Origin: Thalassotalea_B piscium_A
GTDB taxonomy: Bacteria > Pseudomonadota > Gammaproteobacteria > Enterobacterales > Alteromonadaceae
Assembly: GCA_049347715.1 (NCBI GenBank)
Contig: CP186339.1
Location: 868,001-932,000, forward strand
Length of the DNA stretch: 64,000 bases
Direction of reading: 5' to 3'
Below the pieces are notes generated by a model. The model saw only the letters and a program-made list of their open reading frames with translations. It had not been told where the DNA came from and searched no databases. Positions 54,582-63,543 of the stretch are shown here, in pieces (the stretch's first letter is position 1; each line of letters opens with the position of its first letter). The position numbers and the translations under genes were made by a program.

Positions 54582-54609
54582 AAAAAAGCGAGCTTCGGCT
54601 CGCTTTTTT
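54582..54609 (+). terminator. Strong rho-independent terminator
   Basis: AAAAAAGCGAGC-TTCG-GCTCGCTTTTTT is a perfect stem with the very stable TTCG loop and a T6 tail. It closes the surface-protein transcript and isolates it from the glycosyltransferase gene at 54674. The flanking A6/T6 make it bidirectional in principle. Confidence 0.95.
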
Positions 54610-54673
54610 ATTTTTAAACATTGTAAAATTAATGGTTGAATACTTCTTTGAATAAAACGTTTCAAGGCCAGCG

Positions 54674-55939
54674 ATGAAAGTAGCAATATTTGTAGATCAA
54701 TTTCCTGTGTTATCTCAAACCTTTGTCATTAATCAAATCACCGGTTTAATCGATTTGGGTATAGACGTTGCAATTATTGCTATTACCAAAGGAAAAGCAC
54801 TTGAGGCAATTCACCCTATTATTGCTCAATACGGTTTGATGGAGCGCACCACCTTTCTTAATGAAGAACCTAGATCTAAGTTTAAAAAATTACTTTATCG
54901 TATAGCTAACACAACGGCAGCATTAAGTAACATGGAGAAAACGAGAAAAATTTTCACTAGTTTACATTTTTGCTATGGTCAACATGGAAGAAGTTTATTG
55001 CTTGCGAGCATCATTGCTAAGCAAAAGAAAGTCGCGGTATTTGATGTTATATTATGTCATTTTGGTTATAACGGAATTCTCGCTAATAAATTAAGGCAGC
55101 TTGGTGTTTTAGAAGGTAAAATTGCCACTATATTTCATGGTTATGAAATCTCTGCAAGCAAAGCGTTGAAAAGCTATCATAGTGATTACCTTTCATTATT
55201 TAACGATACCGAGTTAATGCTACCTATTAGCTCGTTATGGAAAGAAAAACTGCTAGAAATAGGCTGTCCCCCCAATAAAATTGTTGTACATAGGATGGGC
55301 GTTGATTTAAATAGTTTTATATTCAAAGCCACTAAATCTTTTGCACAATCTGGTGCTATCAAAGACAATAACAAGGTGTTTACCCTTTTTACTGTCGCAC
55401 GCTTTACTGAGAAGAAAGGCCTAGAATATGCTATTAAAGCCATTGCTTTATTACCCGATAGTGTCAATGTTCGCTACATTATTGCAGGATATGGAGAACT
55501 AGAAACCCAGTTAAGAACCTTAGTTGAACATTTGGGTTTAAAAAACCAAATAGCGTTTATTGGTGCGGTTAACCAAGAAACAGTGATTGATTATATGAAA
55601 GGGTGTGATGCCTTCTTACAACCGAGTATAACGGCTCAAAATGGTGATATGGAAGGAGTGCCAGTGAGTTTAATGGAAGCGATGGCAATGGGAGTACCTG
55701 TCATATCAACATATCATAGTGGCATACCTGAAATTATCACAAATGGCGTAACTGGCTTGTTGTCACCAGAAAAAGATGAACAAAGTTTACGAGATAATAT
55801 TGTCAAACTGAGTGAGGATAAAGTGCTTAGAACAAATATGATTCAAAATGCTCGCCATCAAGTTGAGACTATGGCGGATGTTAATACCCTTAATAAAGAA
55901 TTAGTCATAAAATTAAAGACACTACTTGATAGAACCTAG
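54674..55939 (+). CDS. GT4 glycosyltransferase, WcaL/AmsK-like
   Basis: A 421-residue GT-B enzyme resembling colanic acid/amylovoran glycosyltransferases. The N-terminal VDQFPVLSQTFVINQI (about 8-23), IFHGYEISASKAL near 156, ARFTEKKGLEYAIKAI near 245 and EGVPVSLMEAMAMGVPVIST near 336 (with the E-x7-E site) are typical of this subfamily. It opens the second polysaccharide locus. Donor and linkage cannot be read from sequence. Its promoter probably lies in the 64 bases after the terminator, but I see no convincing boxes. Confidence 0.84.
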   Translation: MKVAIFVDQFPVLSQTFVINQITGLIDLGIDVAIIAITKGKALEAIHPIIAQYGLMERTTFLNEEPRSKFKKLLYRIANTTAALSNMEKTRKIFTSLHFCYGQHGRSLLLASIIAKQKKVAVFDVILCHFGYNGILANKLRQLGVLEGKIATIFHGYEISASKALKSYHSDYLSLFNDTELMLPISSLWKEKLLEIGCPPNKIVVHRMGVDLNSFIFKATKSFAQSGAIKDNNKVFTLFTVARFTEKKGLEYAIKAIALLPDSVNVRYIIAGYGELETQLRTLVEHLGLKNQIAFIGAVNQETVIDYMKGCDAFLQPSITAQNGDMEGVPVSLMEAMAMGVPVISTYHSGIPEIITNGVTGLLSPEKDEQSLRDNIVKLSEDKVLRTNMIQNARHQVETMADVNTLNKELVIKLKTLLDRT

Positions 55940-55995
55940 ACTCTATCAATGAAAACCATTACTCTATCTCCATTATTTTTTAAGATAAATATTTT

Positions 55996-56709
55996 ATGAT
56001 CTCGCACCCACATAAATGCATATTTATACATATTCCTAAGGTTGCAGGTCAGAGTGTTGAAAGTATCTTTGTTGAATTAAATCACCTGACATGGGCTGAA
56101 AGAGCGCCTTTACTGCTAAGGCCTAATTCCGAGCCTACTCAAGGTCCGCCGAGGTTGGCACATCTAAAAGCGACAGAATATACACAGTATGGACATATTT
56201 CACAGGAAACATTTGATCACTACTTTAAGTTTACCTTTGTGAGAAATCCGTGGGCACGCCTTGTTTCTGAATATAATTATAGAAAACAACATGGGGATAG
56301 TGATTATCAGCTGCCATTTAAAGAATTTGTACTAACTTGCTTCCCCACTAAAGACAAAGATGATTACTCAAAAGCGAAAGATTATTATCGCCATATTATT
56401 CCACAGTGTGAATTTATCTATGATGATAATGGAAATTGCTTAGTTGATTATATTGGTCGATATGAATCTATACAAGCGGGTTTTAACGAGGTGTGTAGAG
56501 CGTTATCGCTTGATGAAATGCCATTGCCGTACAAAAATAAAACCTTAAAGGGCGTAAAATTATACAAAGAAAAATGGTTAGCAATGTTTGGTGTGAACAC
56601 TCATAAAAAACATTATAGCCAGTATTATGATACAGAAACGCAACAATTTGTCGCCGACTATTATGCCAAAGACATTCAGTTATTTGATTATAAGTTTGAA
56701 CGTGTATGA
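55996..56709 (+). CDS. Sulfotransferase family 2 protein
   Basis: A 237-residue protein. HKCIFIHIPKVAGQSVESIF (residues 6-25) is the 5'-phosphosulfate-binding loop with the IPKxAGxS pattern, and FVRNPWARLVSEYNYRK near 78 is the 3'-phosphate-binding segment. Sulfotransferase family 2 enzymes move sulfate from PAPS to sugars. The gene lies between a GT4 and a flippase, so sulfation of the polysaccharide repeat is likely, a common trait of marine exopolysaccharides. It is separated from the next gene by 13 bases. Confidence 0.85.
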   Translation: MISHPHKCIFIHIPKVAGQSVESIFVELNHLTWAERAPLLLRPNSEPTQGPPRLAHLKATEYTQYGHISQETFDHYFKFTFVRNPWARLVSEYNYRKQHGDSDYQLPFKEFVLTCFPTKDKDDYSKAKDYYRHIIPQCEFIYDDNGNCLVDYIGRYESIQAGFNEVCRALSLDEMPLPYKNKTLKGVKLYKEKWLAMFGVNTHKKHYSQYYDTETQQFVADYYAKDIQLFDYKFERV

Positions 56710-56722
56710 CGGTAGTTAAGCG

Positions 56723-58054
56723 ATGAAAAACCGCCTTCGTACTGGCTATGCTAAATTAATGACCCTAGATAACGTTGCCCTATTAAAGGGAGGGGGGATA
56801 ATATTTTTCATTAAGGTCATCGCAGCGATATTAGCATTTGTCTCAACAATCATTATTACACGATATTCACACTCGCAATCTGATGTTGGGCAATATTTTT
56901 TTATCTTATCTCTTTTAGCCGTTACAACTACAGTGTCTCGAGCAGGTTTTGATAATGTATTAACACGTTTTATTGCGCTAGCGAATAAAGATCAAAATTA
57001 CCCCTTATTAACGGCAGTTTATCAATTTATTTTTACTAAGGTAATGGCATTTACATTAATCGCTGCAAGCTCAATTGCATCCGTGTCCTATTTGTTATTT
57101 TCGCTATCATATATAGAAAGTGGTCAATTGAACCTCTTGTTAATCGCAGCTTTCTTAATGATATTTTTGAATATGAATATTGTTTTTGTACAGTGTTATC
57201 AAGGCATCAAAAAGTCTTTTAAGTACGCCTTATTTAATGCACTTTCAAGAGTCTTACTGTTTGTTTTTTTAATTTTTAGTTTACTGTTTTATCAACAAAT
57301 GAGTTTACTTTCCTTATTGTTATTTTACGGTTCCGCTAACATTATTGCCGCTTTGATAAGTTATGTTTTCTGGAAAAAGGAAACTTGTGTCATAAAAATG
57401 AGCAATACTGCAATCGTACCAAAGAAAGCCATACTCAAAAGTGCTAATACTTTATGGGGAGTTTCAATATTTGCAATTATTATGTCTAATGGAGCGGCTG
57501 TATTACTTGGGTTTATATCTCAACCAGAAGAAGTCGCATTATTTGCAGCAGCTAATAGGATTGCGTTATTAGTGTCATTTATATTAATAGCAGTCAATGG
57601 CATACTTTCCCCTAAGTTCGCAGAACTTTCTAATGATGTAAATAGTGAAAGCGGCCGAATTAAACTGCAAGGGGTCTACCGTTCATCTACAGGGTTAATG
57701 TTAATTATAACCTTACCTCTTTTTATTCTTATTTTTTATTATTCTAAATTTATACTTTCACTTTTCGGTCAGGAATATATATCTGGCGTGAGTGTATTAC
57801 GGCTTATTATTGGCGCTTTCTTTGTTAAAGTTTTAGTCGGATCAGTAGGGCAGTTATTAGTGATGACAGGGAATGAAAGGTATCAACGTAGATGCTTAAC
57901 TATTTCAGTCATTATTTTATTAGTGTTATTGTTTTCAGTTGTACCGAGTTATGGTGCCCTAGGTGCATCTTTTGCTGTGTTTTGTGCAGTGGTAGTTAAT
58001 AATTTATTGGGATTGTTTTATGTCCGCCGTAAGCTTAACATTTCATTGTTGTAA
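56723..58054 (+). CDS. Polysaccharide flippase (Wzx/MATE-like, MOP superfamily)
   Basis: A 443-residue polytopic protein with about twelve membrane segments. GGGIIFFIKVIAAILAFVSTI near residue 19, SQSDVGQYFFILSLLAVTT near 50 and SRAGFDNVLTRFIA near 72 are typical of O-antigen/exopolysaccharide flippases; FAAANRIALLVSFILIAVNG near 275 is another conserved segment. It would carry lipid-linked repeats across the inner membrane. Another flippase-like gene starts at 63544, so the locus may hold two. Confidence 0.86.
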   Translation: MKNRLRTGYAKLMTLDNVALLKGGGIIFFIKVIAAILAFVSTIIITRYSHSQSDVGQYFFILSLLAVTTTVSRAGFDNVLTRFIALANKDQNYPLLTAVYQFIFTKVMAFTLIAASSIASVSYLLFSLSYIESGQLNLLLIAAFLMIFLNMNIVFVQCYQGIKKSFKYALFNALSRVLLFVFLIFSLLFYQQMSLLSLLLFYGSANIIAALISYVFWKKETCVIKMSNTAIVPKKAILKSANTLWGVSIFAIIMSNGAAVLLGFISQPEEVALFAAANRIALLVSFILIAVNGILSPKFAELSNDVNSESGRIKLQGVYRSSTGLMLIITLPLFILIFYYSKFILSLFGQEYISGVSVLRLIIGAFFVKVLVGSVGQLLVMTGNERYQRRCLTISVIILLVLLFSVVPSYGALGASFAVFCAVVVNNLLGLFYVRRKLNISLL

Positions 58055-58069
58055 ATAAAGGATGTATGT

Positions 58070-58870
58070 GTGTCAATTTTAACTACTTTCATAAAGCATT
58101 ATAGAGCTCGCAAAGCGTTATTAACTCAATATGCCGATGAGGAAAGTGTCTTTATTTATCAAATGGGGAAAGTAGGCTCAACTTCTCTAGAAAACGCTAT
58201 CCCGCAAGGTATCCATATTCATGCCTTTTATAGTAAGAATAATACGTGTCCTATCAGGCAAGCTGCTTTATCTAAGCTAGGTATAAAACGTTTTTTTTAT
58301 ATCCTTGAACGGGAAATTATGCAGTATTTACTTAGAAGGGTGTTTAAGAAACGTAAAAGCACTAAAATAATTACTATCGTACGGGATCCAATAGCAAGAA
58401 ATATGTCGATGTTTTTTCATGATTTAGATGCCTATTTATTTTCTGTACATTCTAATTTTATGAATACTCGACGAGCTCCACTACCTACGAGAAGTCAGCC
58501 AAAATCATTACTTACAAAGGTATTTAATGAAGCGTTTGACCATGACTATCCTCTTAATTGGTTTGACAATGAATTTAAGCCTATGACCAATATTGATGTG
58601 TTTTCCAAACCTTTTAAAAGAGAACAAGGTTATAGTCTTTTTGAATCAGATACACTATCAGTATTATTAATGTCGACTGAGAAACTGGCACAACTAACGC
58701 CAGTGATATCAGATTTTTTAGGTTATAACGTTATGGTCAGCAAAGAGAATAGTGCTCAAAGCAAATGGTATTCCGATATTTACTCTGACTTTAAAGTACA
58801 TTATACAATGCCCGTAGATATAGAAAATAGAATAAAATCAAGTAAATATTTTAAACACTTTTATCAATAA
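58070..58870 (+). CDS. Sulfotransferase-like capsule protein (NKWYS-type)
   Basis: A 266-residue protein from GTG 58070. FIYQMGKVGSTSLENAI (about 30-46) resembles a PAPS-binding loop, and TIVRDPIARNMSMFFHD near 103 the 3'-phosphate segment. Near the C-terminus SKWYSDIYSDF matches the KWYS signature of the putative capsular polysaccharide synthesis (NKWYS) family. The substrate is probably a sugar of the exported glycan. With the gene at 55996 it gives this locus two sulfotransferase-type enzymes. It lies 15 bases after the flippase gene. Confidence 0.75.
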   Translation: MSILTTFIKHYRARKALLTQYADEESVFIYQMGKVGSTSLENAIPQGIHIHAFYSKNNTCPIRQAALSKLGIKRFFYILEREIMQYLLRRVFKKRKSTKIITIVRDPIARNMSMFFHDLDAYLFSVHSNFMNTRRAPLPTRSQPKSLLTKVFNEAFDHDYPLNWFDNEFKPMTNIDVFSKPFKREQGYSLFESDTLSVLLMSTEKLAQLTPVISDFLGYNVMVSKENSAQSKWYSDIYSDFKVHYTMPVDIENRIKSSKYFKHFYQ

Positions 58871-58900
58871 GTTAATAAGTAAAGCGTAAAGGAGAATATA

Positions 58901-60322
58901 ATGCATATTCAGCACCACGGAGCGGTGAATGGCGTAACTGGCTCATGCCATCAATTAATGATTAATCAACAAAATTCACTATTGGTTGACTGTGGTCTCT
59001 TTCAAGGGGCTGAAGTAACTAATGAGGATAGAGAAAATACGTTAGCCATTGCGTTTGATATTCGCACAGTTCAAGCGCTTATTGTTACCCATTGCCATAT
59101 TGACCATGTTGGTCGCATTCCTTATTTATTAGCCGCAGGGTTTACTGGTCCTATTTACGCTACTGAAGCGACGGCAAGCTTATTGCCATTAGTGATAGAA
59201 GATGCGTTAAAGGTTGGTGTAACACGTAATGCAAAAATTATTGACGCCTGTCTTCAACGATTAAAGCAACAGTTAGTGCCTGTGCCTTATAAACAATGGG
59301 TTGAAATACCCTTTACAGCATCCTCTTTGTCGAATATTGCTGGTGTGAAAGTCAAGTTTCAACCAGCAGGGCATATTTTAGGATCTGCTTATGTTGAAAT
59401 AGATTGTCCCTTTAAAAAAATGATTGATAAAAAGTCAGAACGGATCGTTTTTTCGGGTGATTTAGGCGCACCCTATGCACCTTTGCTTGCGGCACCTAAA
59501 GCCCCTTATCGTGCCGATGTTTTAGTGATTGAGTCTACCTATGGTGATAAATTACACGAAAGCCGCAAACAACGTAGTGCTAGGTTAAAACAAGTAATAG
59601 AACATGCGGTGCAAGATAATGGTGTGATACTAATACCCGCGTTCAGTATTGGACGGACGCAAGAATTATTATACGAATTTGAACAGATTATTCATCAAGC
59701 ACATAAGTCGACAACCGATAATATTTGGCAGTCGATTGAGGTTATTGTTGATTCTCCGATGGCGGCTAATTTTACCAAGCAATATCGACAATTTAAAAGC
59801 TTGTGGGATAAAGAAGCATTAAATAAAGTTAATCATCAGCGGCATCCGCTAAACTTTGACCAGCTAGTGACGATAGACTCCCATGAAGAGCATATACGCA
59901 CCGTTAATTATTTAGCCAACCGTAATAAAGCAGCAATAGTTATTGCCGCTAGTGGTATGTGTGCAGGCGGTCGTATTGTTAATTACTTAGAACGCTTTTT
60001 AAGTGATAAAACGGCAGATGTGGTTTTTGTCGGTTATCAAGCTGAAGGTACGCTAGGACGTGATATTCAACATTATGGTCCTAAAGGCGGCTATGTTTAT
60101 GTCAATGGTAAACGTATTACTATTAACGCATGCATTCATACCATTAGTGGTTACTCTGCCCATGCGGATCAAAAAGATTTAGTGAATTTTGTTAAACGTA
60201 TGAAGATAAAACCAAGAGAAATAAAAATTGTCCATGGAGATAATAATGCAAAGTTAGTTTTAGGTGCTTTATTTGATAAAATATTACCCAATGCCAATAT
60301 TATAATTCCGAATGGCGTTTAG
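58901..60322 (+). CDS. Beta-CASP metallo-beta-lactamase-fold hydrolase
   Basis: A 473-residue protein. THCHIDHVGRIPYL near 64 is the HxHxDH zinc site; GHILGSAYVEI, FSGDLG and ESTYGDKLH continue the MBL core. A beta-CASP insertion follows (IPAFSIGRTQELLYE near 247, ASGMCAGGRI near 350), ending with ISGYSAHADQKDL, an RMMBL segment. Family members are RNases and 3' processing nucleases of the CPSF/RNase J type. Why one lies among glycan genes is unclear. It has its own GGAGA site and may simply be a neighbour. Expected function is RNA cleavage in the cytoplasm. Confidence 0.88.
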   Translation: MHIQHHGAVNGVTGSCHQLMINQQNSLLVDCGLFQGAEVTNEDRENTLAIAFDIRTVQALIVTHCHIDHVGRIPYLLAAGFTGPIYATEATASLLPLVIEDALKVGVTRNAKIIDACLQRLKQQLVPVPYKQWVEIPFTASSLSNIAGVKVKFQPAGHILGSAYVEIDCPFKKMIDKKSERIVFSGDLGAPYAPLLAAPKAPYRADVLVIESTYGDKLHESRKQRSARLKQVIEHAVQDNGVILIPAFSIGRTQELLYEFEQIIHQAHKSTTDNIWQSIEVIVDSPMAANFTKQYRQFKSLWDKEALNKVNHQRHPLNFDQLVTIDSHEEHIRTVNYLANRNKAAIVIAASGMCAGGRIVNYLERFLSDKTADVVFVGYQAEGTLGRDIQHYGPKGGYVYVNGKRITINACIHTISGYSAHADQKDLVNFVKRMKIKPREIKIVHGDNNAKLVLGALFDKILPNANIIIPNGV

Positions 60323-60417
60323 TTTGTTGCTTATTAATTTTTGATTCCTTTCTATCCTGTGGTGTTAGTCTGTTCTTTAATGTAAGATCTGCGTGATTTT
60401 TTTGTCGAGTAATTTTT

Positions 60418-61443
60418 TTGAATATACTTATTTTAACTAATATGTGCAAAACTGAAGCTGAACCATCTTCTGGTTTATATGTTCGTAGGCAGTTTGAATT
60501 CTTAAAATGTCATCCTGATAATCAATTTACTTTTGACTATTATGAAATGCCTAAAAGTTGTAAGCAGACCGACTCTGCAGTTAAACGATATTTGGGTTTT
60601 TTCTTCGCTTTTGTAAAGCAGCATATATTCAGCCGTAAAAAGTATGCGCTATTGCATGTACATTTTTATTTCCCAACAATATTGTTGGCTGTTTTTTATA
60701 AATGTTTCCGTTCCCCATCAACTAAAATTGTTGTTACTTTTCATGGAAGTGATATATATGGTTATCGAAATTTTGCTTGGTGGTATCGTGCTTGTTTTCG
60801 ATTCGTAGATTATTCTATTTTTGTTAGCCGCTCCCTAAAGAACAGTTTTTTTAAACTCAAAACTAAACATGAGGTTTTTTGTGCGGGTATTGACCCTATT
60901 TTTTATCCACAAAAAAAATCAATTAAGTATGAGTTTATTTTTGTTGGGCATCTTGATGAAAATAAAGGCGTCCATCGCTTAGTTGAATTAATCAAAAAAT
61001 TACCTCAAACTAAAAAATTACTTATAGTTGGGCATGGGCCATTATCCGAGTATGTGCAACGTAATATTAAAAATGATAATGTTACACTTTTTTCCAAATG
61101 TGCTCCTTACGAACTCGTATCGCTATACCTTGAATCTAAATGGTTAATTAATTTAAGTCATAATGAATCTTTTGGTTTGACTATGGCTGAAGCTTTAGTG
61201 TGCGGGGTTCCTGTTGTCGCTACATGTACCGACGGTGCATTAGAGCAGATTGAAAATAATGTTAATGGTTTTTTAATAGACCAAAAAAGTGATGTTATTG
61301 AAAAACTTATTGACCTGACTTCATCTGTTTCGGCTAATGATTATCGTAAAATGGAAAAAAGCGCGATAAAACATAAAGAAAAATGTTCTATTGATGTCGT
61401 TACTGAAAGAAATTTAACCATATATCGGGATCTATTACTGTAA
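60418..61443 (+). CDS. GT4 family glycosyltransferase
   Basis: A 341-residue GT-B enzyme from TTG 60418; using the first ATG would remove the strand NILILTN. SSGLYVRRQFEFL near 18 is the acceptor-side loop, TFHGSDIYGYRN near 105, VGHLDENKGVHRLVELI near 175 and NESFGLTMAEALVCGVPVVA near 250 (E-x7-E). It resembles glycosyltransferases of EPS loci. It touches the next gene with no gap (stop 61443, start 61444). Confidence 0.83.
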   Translation: MNILILTNMCKTEAEPSSGLYVRRQFEFLKCHPDNQFTFDYYEMPKSCKQTDSAVKRYLGFFFAFVKQHIFSRKKYALLHVHFYFPTILLAVFYKCFRSPSTKIVVTFHGSDIYGYRNFAWWYRACFRFVDYSIFVSRSLKNSFFKLKTKHEVFCAGIDPIFYPQKKSIKYEFIFVGHLDENKGVHRLVELIKKLPQTKKLLIVGHGPLSEYVQRNIKNDNVTLFSKCAPYELVSLYLESKWLINLSHNESFGLTMAEALVCGVPVVATCTDGALEQIENNVNGFLIDQKSDVIEKLIDLTSSVSANDYRKMEKSAIKHKEKCSIDVVTERNLTIYRDLLL

Positions 61444-62175
61444 ATGAAAAAAAATAATCTAATTCCTATCCCTGTTGGTGGTATTCCAGTTATTCCGTTT
61501 CAAAATATTGAACAAGTGAGTAAAATGGTTGTTTCAGAGGGAGGGGATGTTAAACAAGGTGTAGCTATTGCAATTAACCCAGAAAAAATACTAAAGAGTA
61601 TGGAATCTGTAGAAGTTAAACGGATATTGCAAAATGCAACAATTCCTTATGCCGATGGAATTGGTGTTGTTAAGGTATTAGAGCAAAAAACTAACGTTAA
61701 GCTTTCAAGAATTCCTGGTGTACAACTTTGGCGCGCTATCGTAGAAAGAGCAAGCCTTTTTGAAAAGCGAGTTTACTTGCTGGGTAGTAACGAAGAAACA
61801 TTAAAAATATGTGTGGCTAATTTAAAAGCTGAATATGGTACAAATATTGTGGGTTATCAACATGGCTATTTTGAAAATAAGACTCAAGAAATAGAAAAAA
61901 TAAAGAGTAGTCAAGCTGATGTAGTAATCATTGCGCTAGGTTCTCCAAAACAAGAATTATTTATTGAAGAATGTAGAAAGGTTCACCATAATGCTTTTTA
62001 TATGGGAGTGGGTGGCAGCTTCGATGTTTACTCAGGACGGGTTAAAAGAGCACCAAAATGTTGGATTAACCTTAATTTAGAGTGGCTTTATAGATTATTA
62101 AAAGAACCTAAGCGTTTAATTAGGCAATTAAGTTTATTGAAGTTTGTGTATTTGTATTTATTAAGGAAGTTATAA
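61444..62175 (+). CDS. WecG/TagA/CpsF family (GT26) glycosyltransferase
   Basis: A 243-residue GT26 enzyme. YADGIGVVKVLEQK near 70, RIPGVQLWRAIVE near 91, DVVIIALGSPKQELFIEEC near 158, VGGSFDVYSGRVKRAPKCW near 184 and LNLEWLYRLLKEPKRL near 206 are diagnostic. GT26 enzymes add the second sugar (N-acetylmannosamine uronate, N-acetylmannosamine or glucose, depending on type) to a lipid-linked HexNAc. It therefore could act just after WecA, encoded at 41162. Its C-terminal basic helix holds it at the membrane. Confidence 0.9.
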   Translation: MKKNNLIPIPVGGIPVIPFQNIEQVSKMVVSEGGDVKQGVAIAINPEKILKSMESVEVKRILQNATIPYADGIGVVKVLEQKTNVKLSRIPGVQLWRAIVERASLFEKRVYLLGSNEETLKICVANLKAEYGTNIVGYQHGYFENKTQEIEKIKSSQADVVIIALGSPKQELFIEECRKVHHNAFYMGVGGSFDVYSGRVKRAPKCWINLNLEWLYRLLKEPKRLIRQLSLLKFVYLYLLRKL

Positions 62176-62178
62176 GTG

Positions 62179-62583
62179 ATGACGTTGCTAGTATTTACAG
62201 TAGATAAATTGTTGACTGTTTTTGTTAATACTTGCGTTTTAGTTGTCGTATTTTTTTTATATGGTTGTGGAAGTGATAAACCATCAACTACAACTGTATT
62301 TGATGTTTACACTTATAATGGCGATAGCTGGCAGTTAATACTAACGTGAGAGGCGATAGAAAATCTGACCTATGTCGATCATGTTTGGGTATATCAAGGA
62401 AAGGAAACAACAGCGAGAACATACTGTTTTAATGATTTGCTTAAGACTACCAAAAAATTGAAGCTATCATTAGTTTTGCCTGACAGTAATCTCATCGCAT
62501 TAAAAGAAGTCAACGTTCATTATTCTAGAGAAAAGATAGAAAATGAATTATTAAATATATATCAAAGTTGGAATACTAACTAA
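62179..62583 (+). pseudogene. Small lipoprotein gene with an in-frame TGA
   Basis: The frame begins at ATG 62179 (GTG 62176 also possible) behind AAGGAAG and runs 134 codons to TAA 62581-62583, apart from a single TGA at 62347-62349. The N-terminus has a hydrophobic stretch ending LYGCG, a lipobox-like site with Cys31 or so. After the stop the frame continues as EAIENLTYVDHVWVYQGKET and ends LLNIYQSWNTN. A TGG to TGA change (Trp) would explain the stop. A product would be a periplasmic or outer-membrane lipoprotein of unknown function, placed between GT26 and Wzz. Family not recognised. Confidence 0.6.
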
Positions 62584-62606
62584 ATTTGTGGTTACTGGAG
62601 AGTTGC

Positions 62607-63542
62607 ATGAAGCAATTTGTGTTGGATGATGACGTTTTATCTATTTCGTCATTTTTAGGGGTTTTTTGGCGTTGGAAGTGGTTGATTATTGTTATTACTA
62701 CTTTAAGCGCAGGTCTTTCTGCGTTTTATGCAATTAGTCAACCCGATGTTTATAGAGCACATATCATTGCAGTAACACCTGATGATAAAGGTGGCAATCC
62801 TATGTCTGCATTATCAGGACAGTTAGGGGGGTTAGCCGGTATTGCTGGAATAAGTCTGGGAGGTTCTTCGGATAAAAAACTTGAGCAAATTAAAGAGTTA
62901 ATTCGTTCACGTAGTTTTTTACAAGGTTTTATTGAGAAACATGGTCTTGTTGTTGATATTCTGGCTGCAATTGACTGGGATAAAGCTCAAAATCGCATTA
63001 TTTATGATGAAACTTTATATGATGAAAAAAATCATAAATGGGTGAGGACTCCACCTCCGGGGAAGGCTGTTGTACCTACTGCATGGGAAGCATACCCTGT
63101 GTTATTAACTAAAATTAATAGTGAAGCATTAGTTAAAAAAAATATGTTTAAGTTATCTGTAGATCATTTTTCTCCATACAAAGCAAAGGAATGGACAGAA
63201 TTATTACTCTCTGATATCAATGAACTTTATCGAATTCGAAGTAAAGAGGAAGCGGAAAATAGTATAAGTTATTTGAAAGGAGCCCTTGAAAAAACAAATA
63301 TTGCTGAAGTAAAAACAATGTTTTATGGATTGTTGGAAGATCAAATTAAAGGGGATATGCTATCTGAAGTACGCAAAGAGTTTGCATTAGAAACGTATTC
63401 ACACGCTGTGTTACCTGAAGACAAAGATCATCCTAAAAGGGCAATGATTTGTATTATTGGTACTCTTTTAGGTGGTATTTTTTCATTGATAATTGTGTTG
63501 ATTGTTAATTACTTTGTATCGTCTCGACAATTGAATAAATAA
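62607..63542 (+). CDS. Wzz-like chain-length determinant protein
   Basis: A 311-residue protein from ATG 62607, preceded by GGAG. The N-terminal cytoplasmic tail DDDVLSISSFLGVFWRWKWL leads into a first membrane segment (about 27-47). The periplasmic part has a Wzz N-domain (YRAHIIAVTPDD), a helical middle (about 190-270) and a Pro-Lys-Arg segment PEDKDHPKRAM before the second membrane segment (about 282-303). There is no C-terminal tyrosine kinase domain. It would set chain length of the Wzx/Wzy glycan. No Wzy is seen in the window. Confidence 0.88.
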   Translation: MKQFVLDDDVLSISSFLGVFWRWKWLIIVITTLSAGLSAFYAISQPDVYRAHIIAVTPDDKGGNPMSALSGQLGGLAGIAGISLGGSSDKKLEQIKELIRSRSFLQGFIEKHGLVVDILAAIDWDKAQNRIIYDETLYDEKNHKWVRTPPPGKAVVPTAWEAYPVLLTKINSEALVKKNMFKLSVDHFSPYKAKEWTELLLSDINELYRIRSKEEAENSISYLKGALEKTNIAEVKTMFYGLLEDQIKGDMLSEVRKEFALETYSHAVLPEDKDHPKRAMICIIGTLLGGIFSLIIVLIVNYFVSSRQLNK

Positions 63543-63543
63543 T

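Noticed and set aside
62347..62349. TGA read as selenocysteine
   Set aside because: No SECIS-like stem was evident just downstream, and the short lipoprotein has no redox motif around the codon. A nonsense change or sequence error is simpler.
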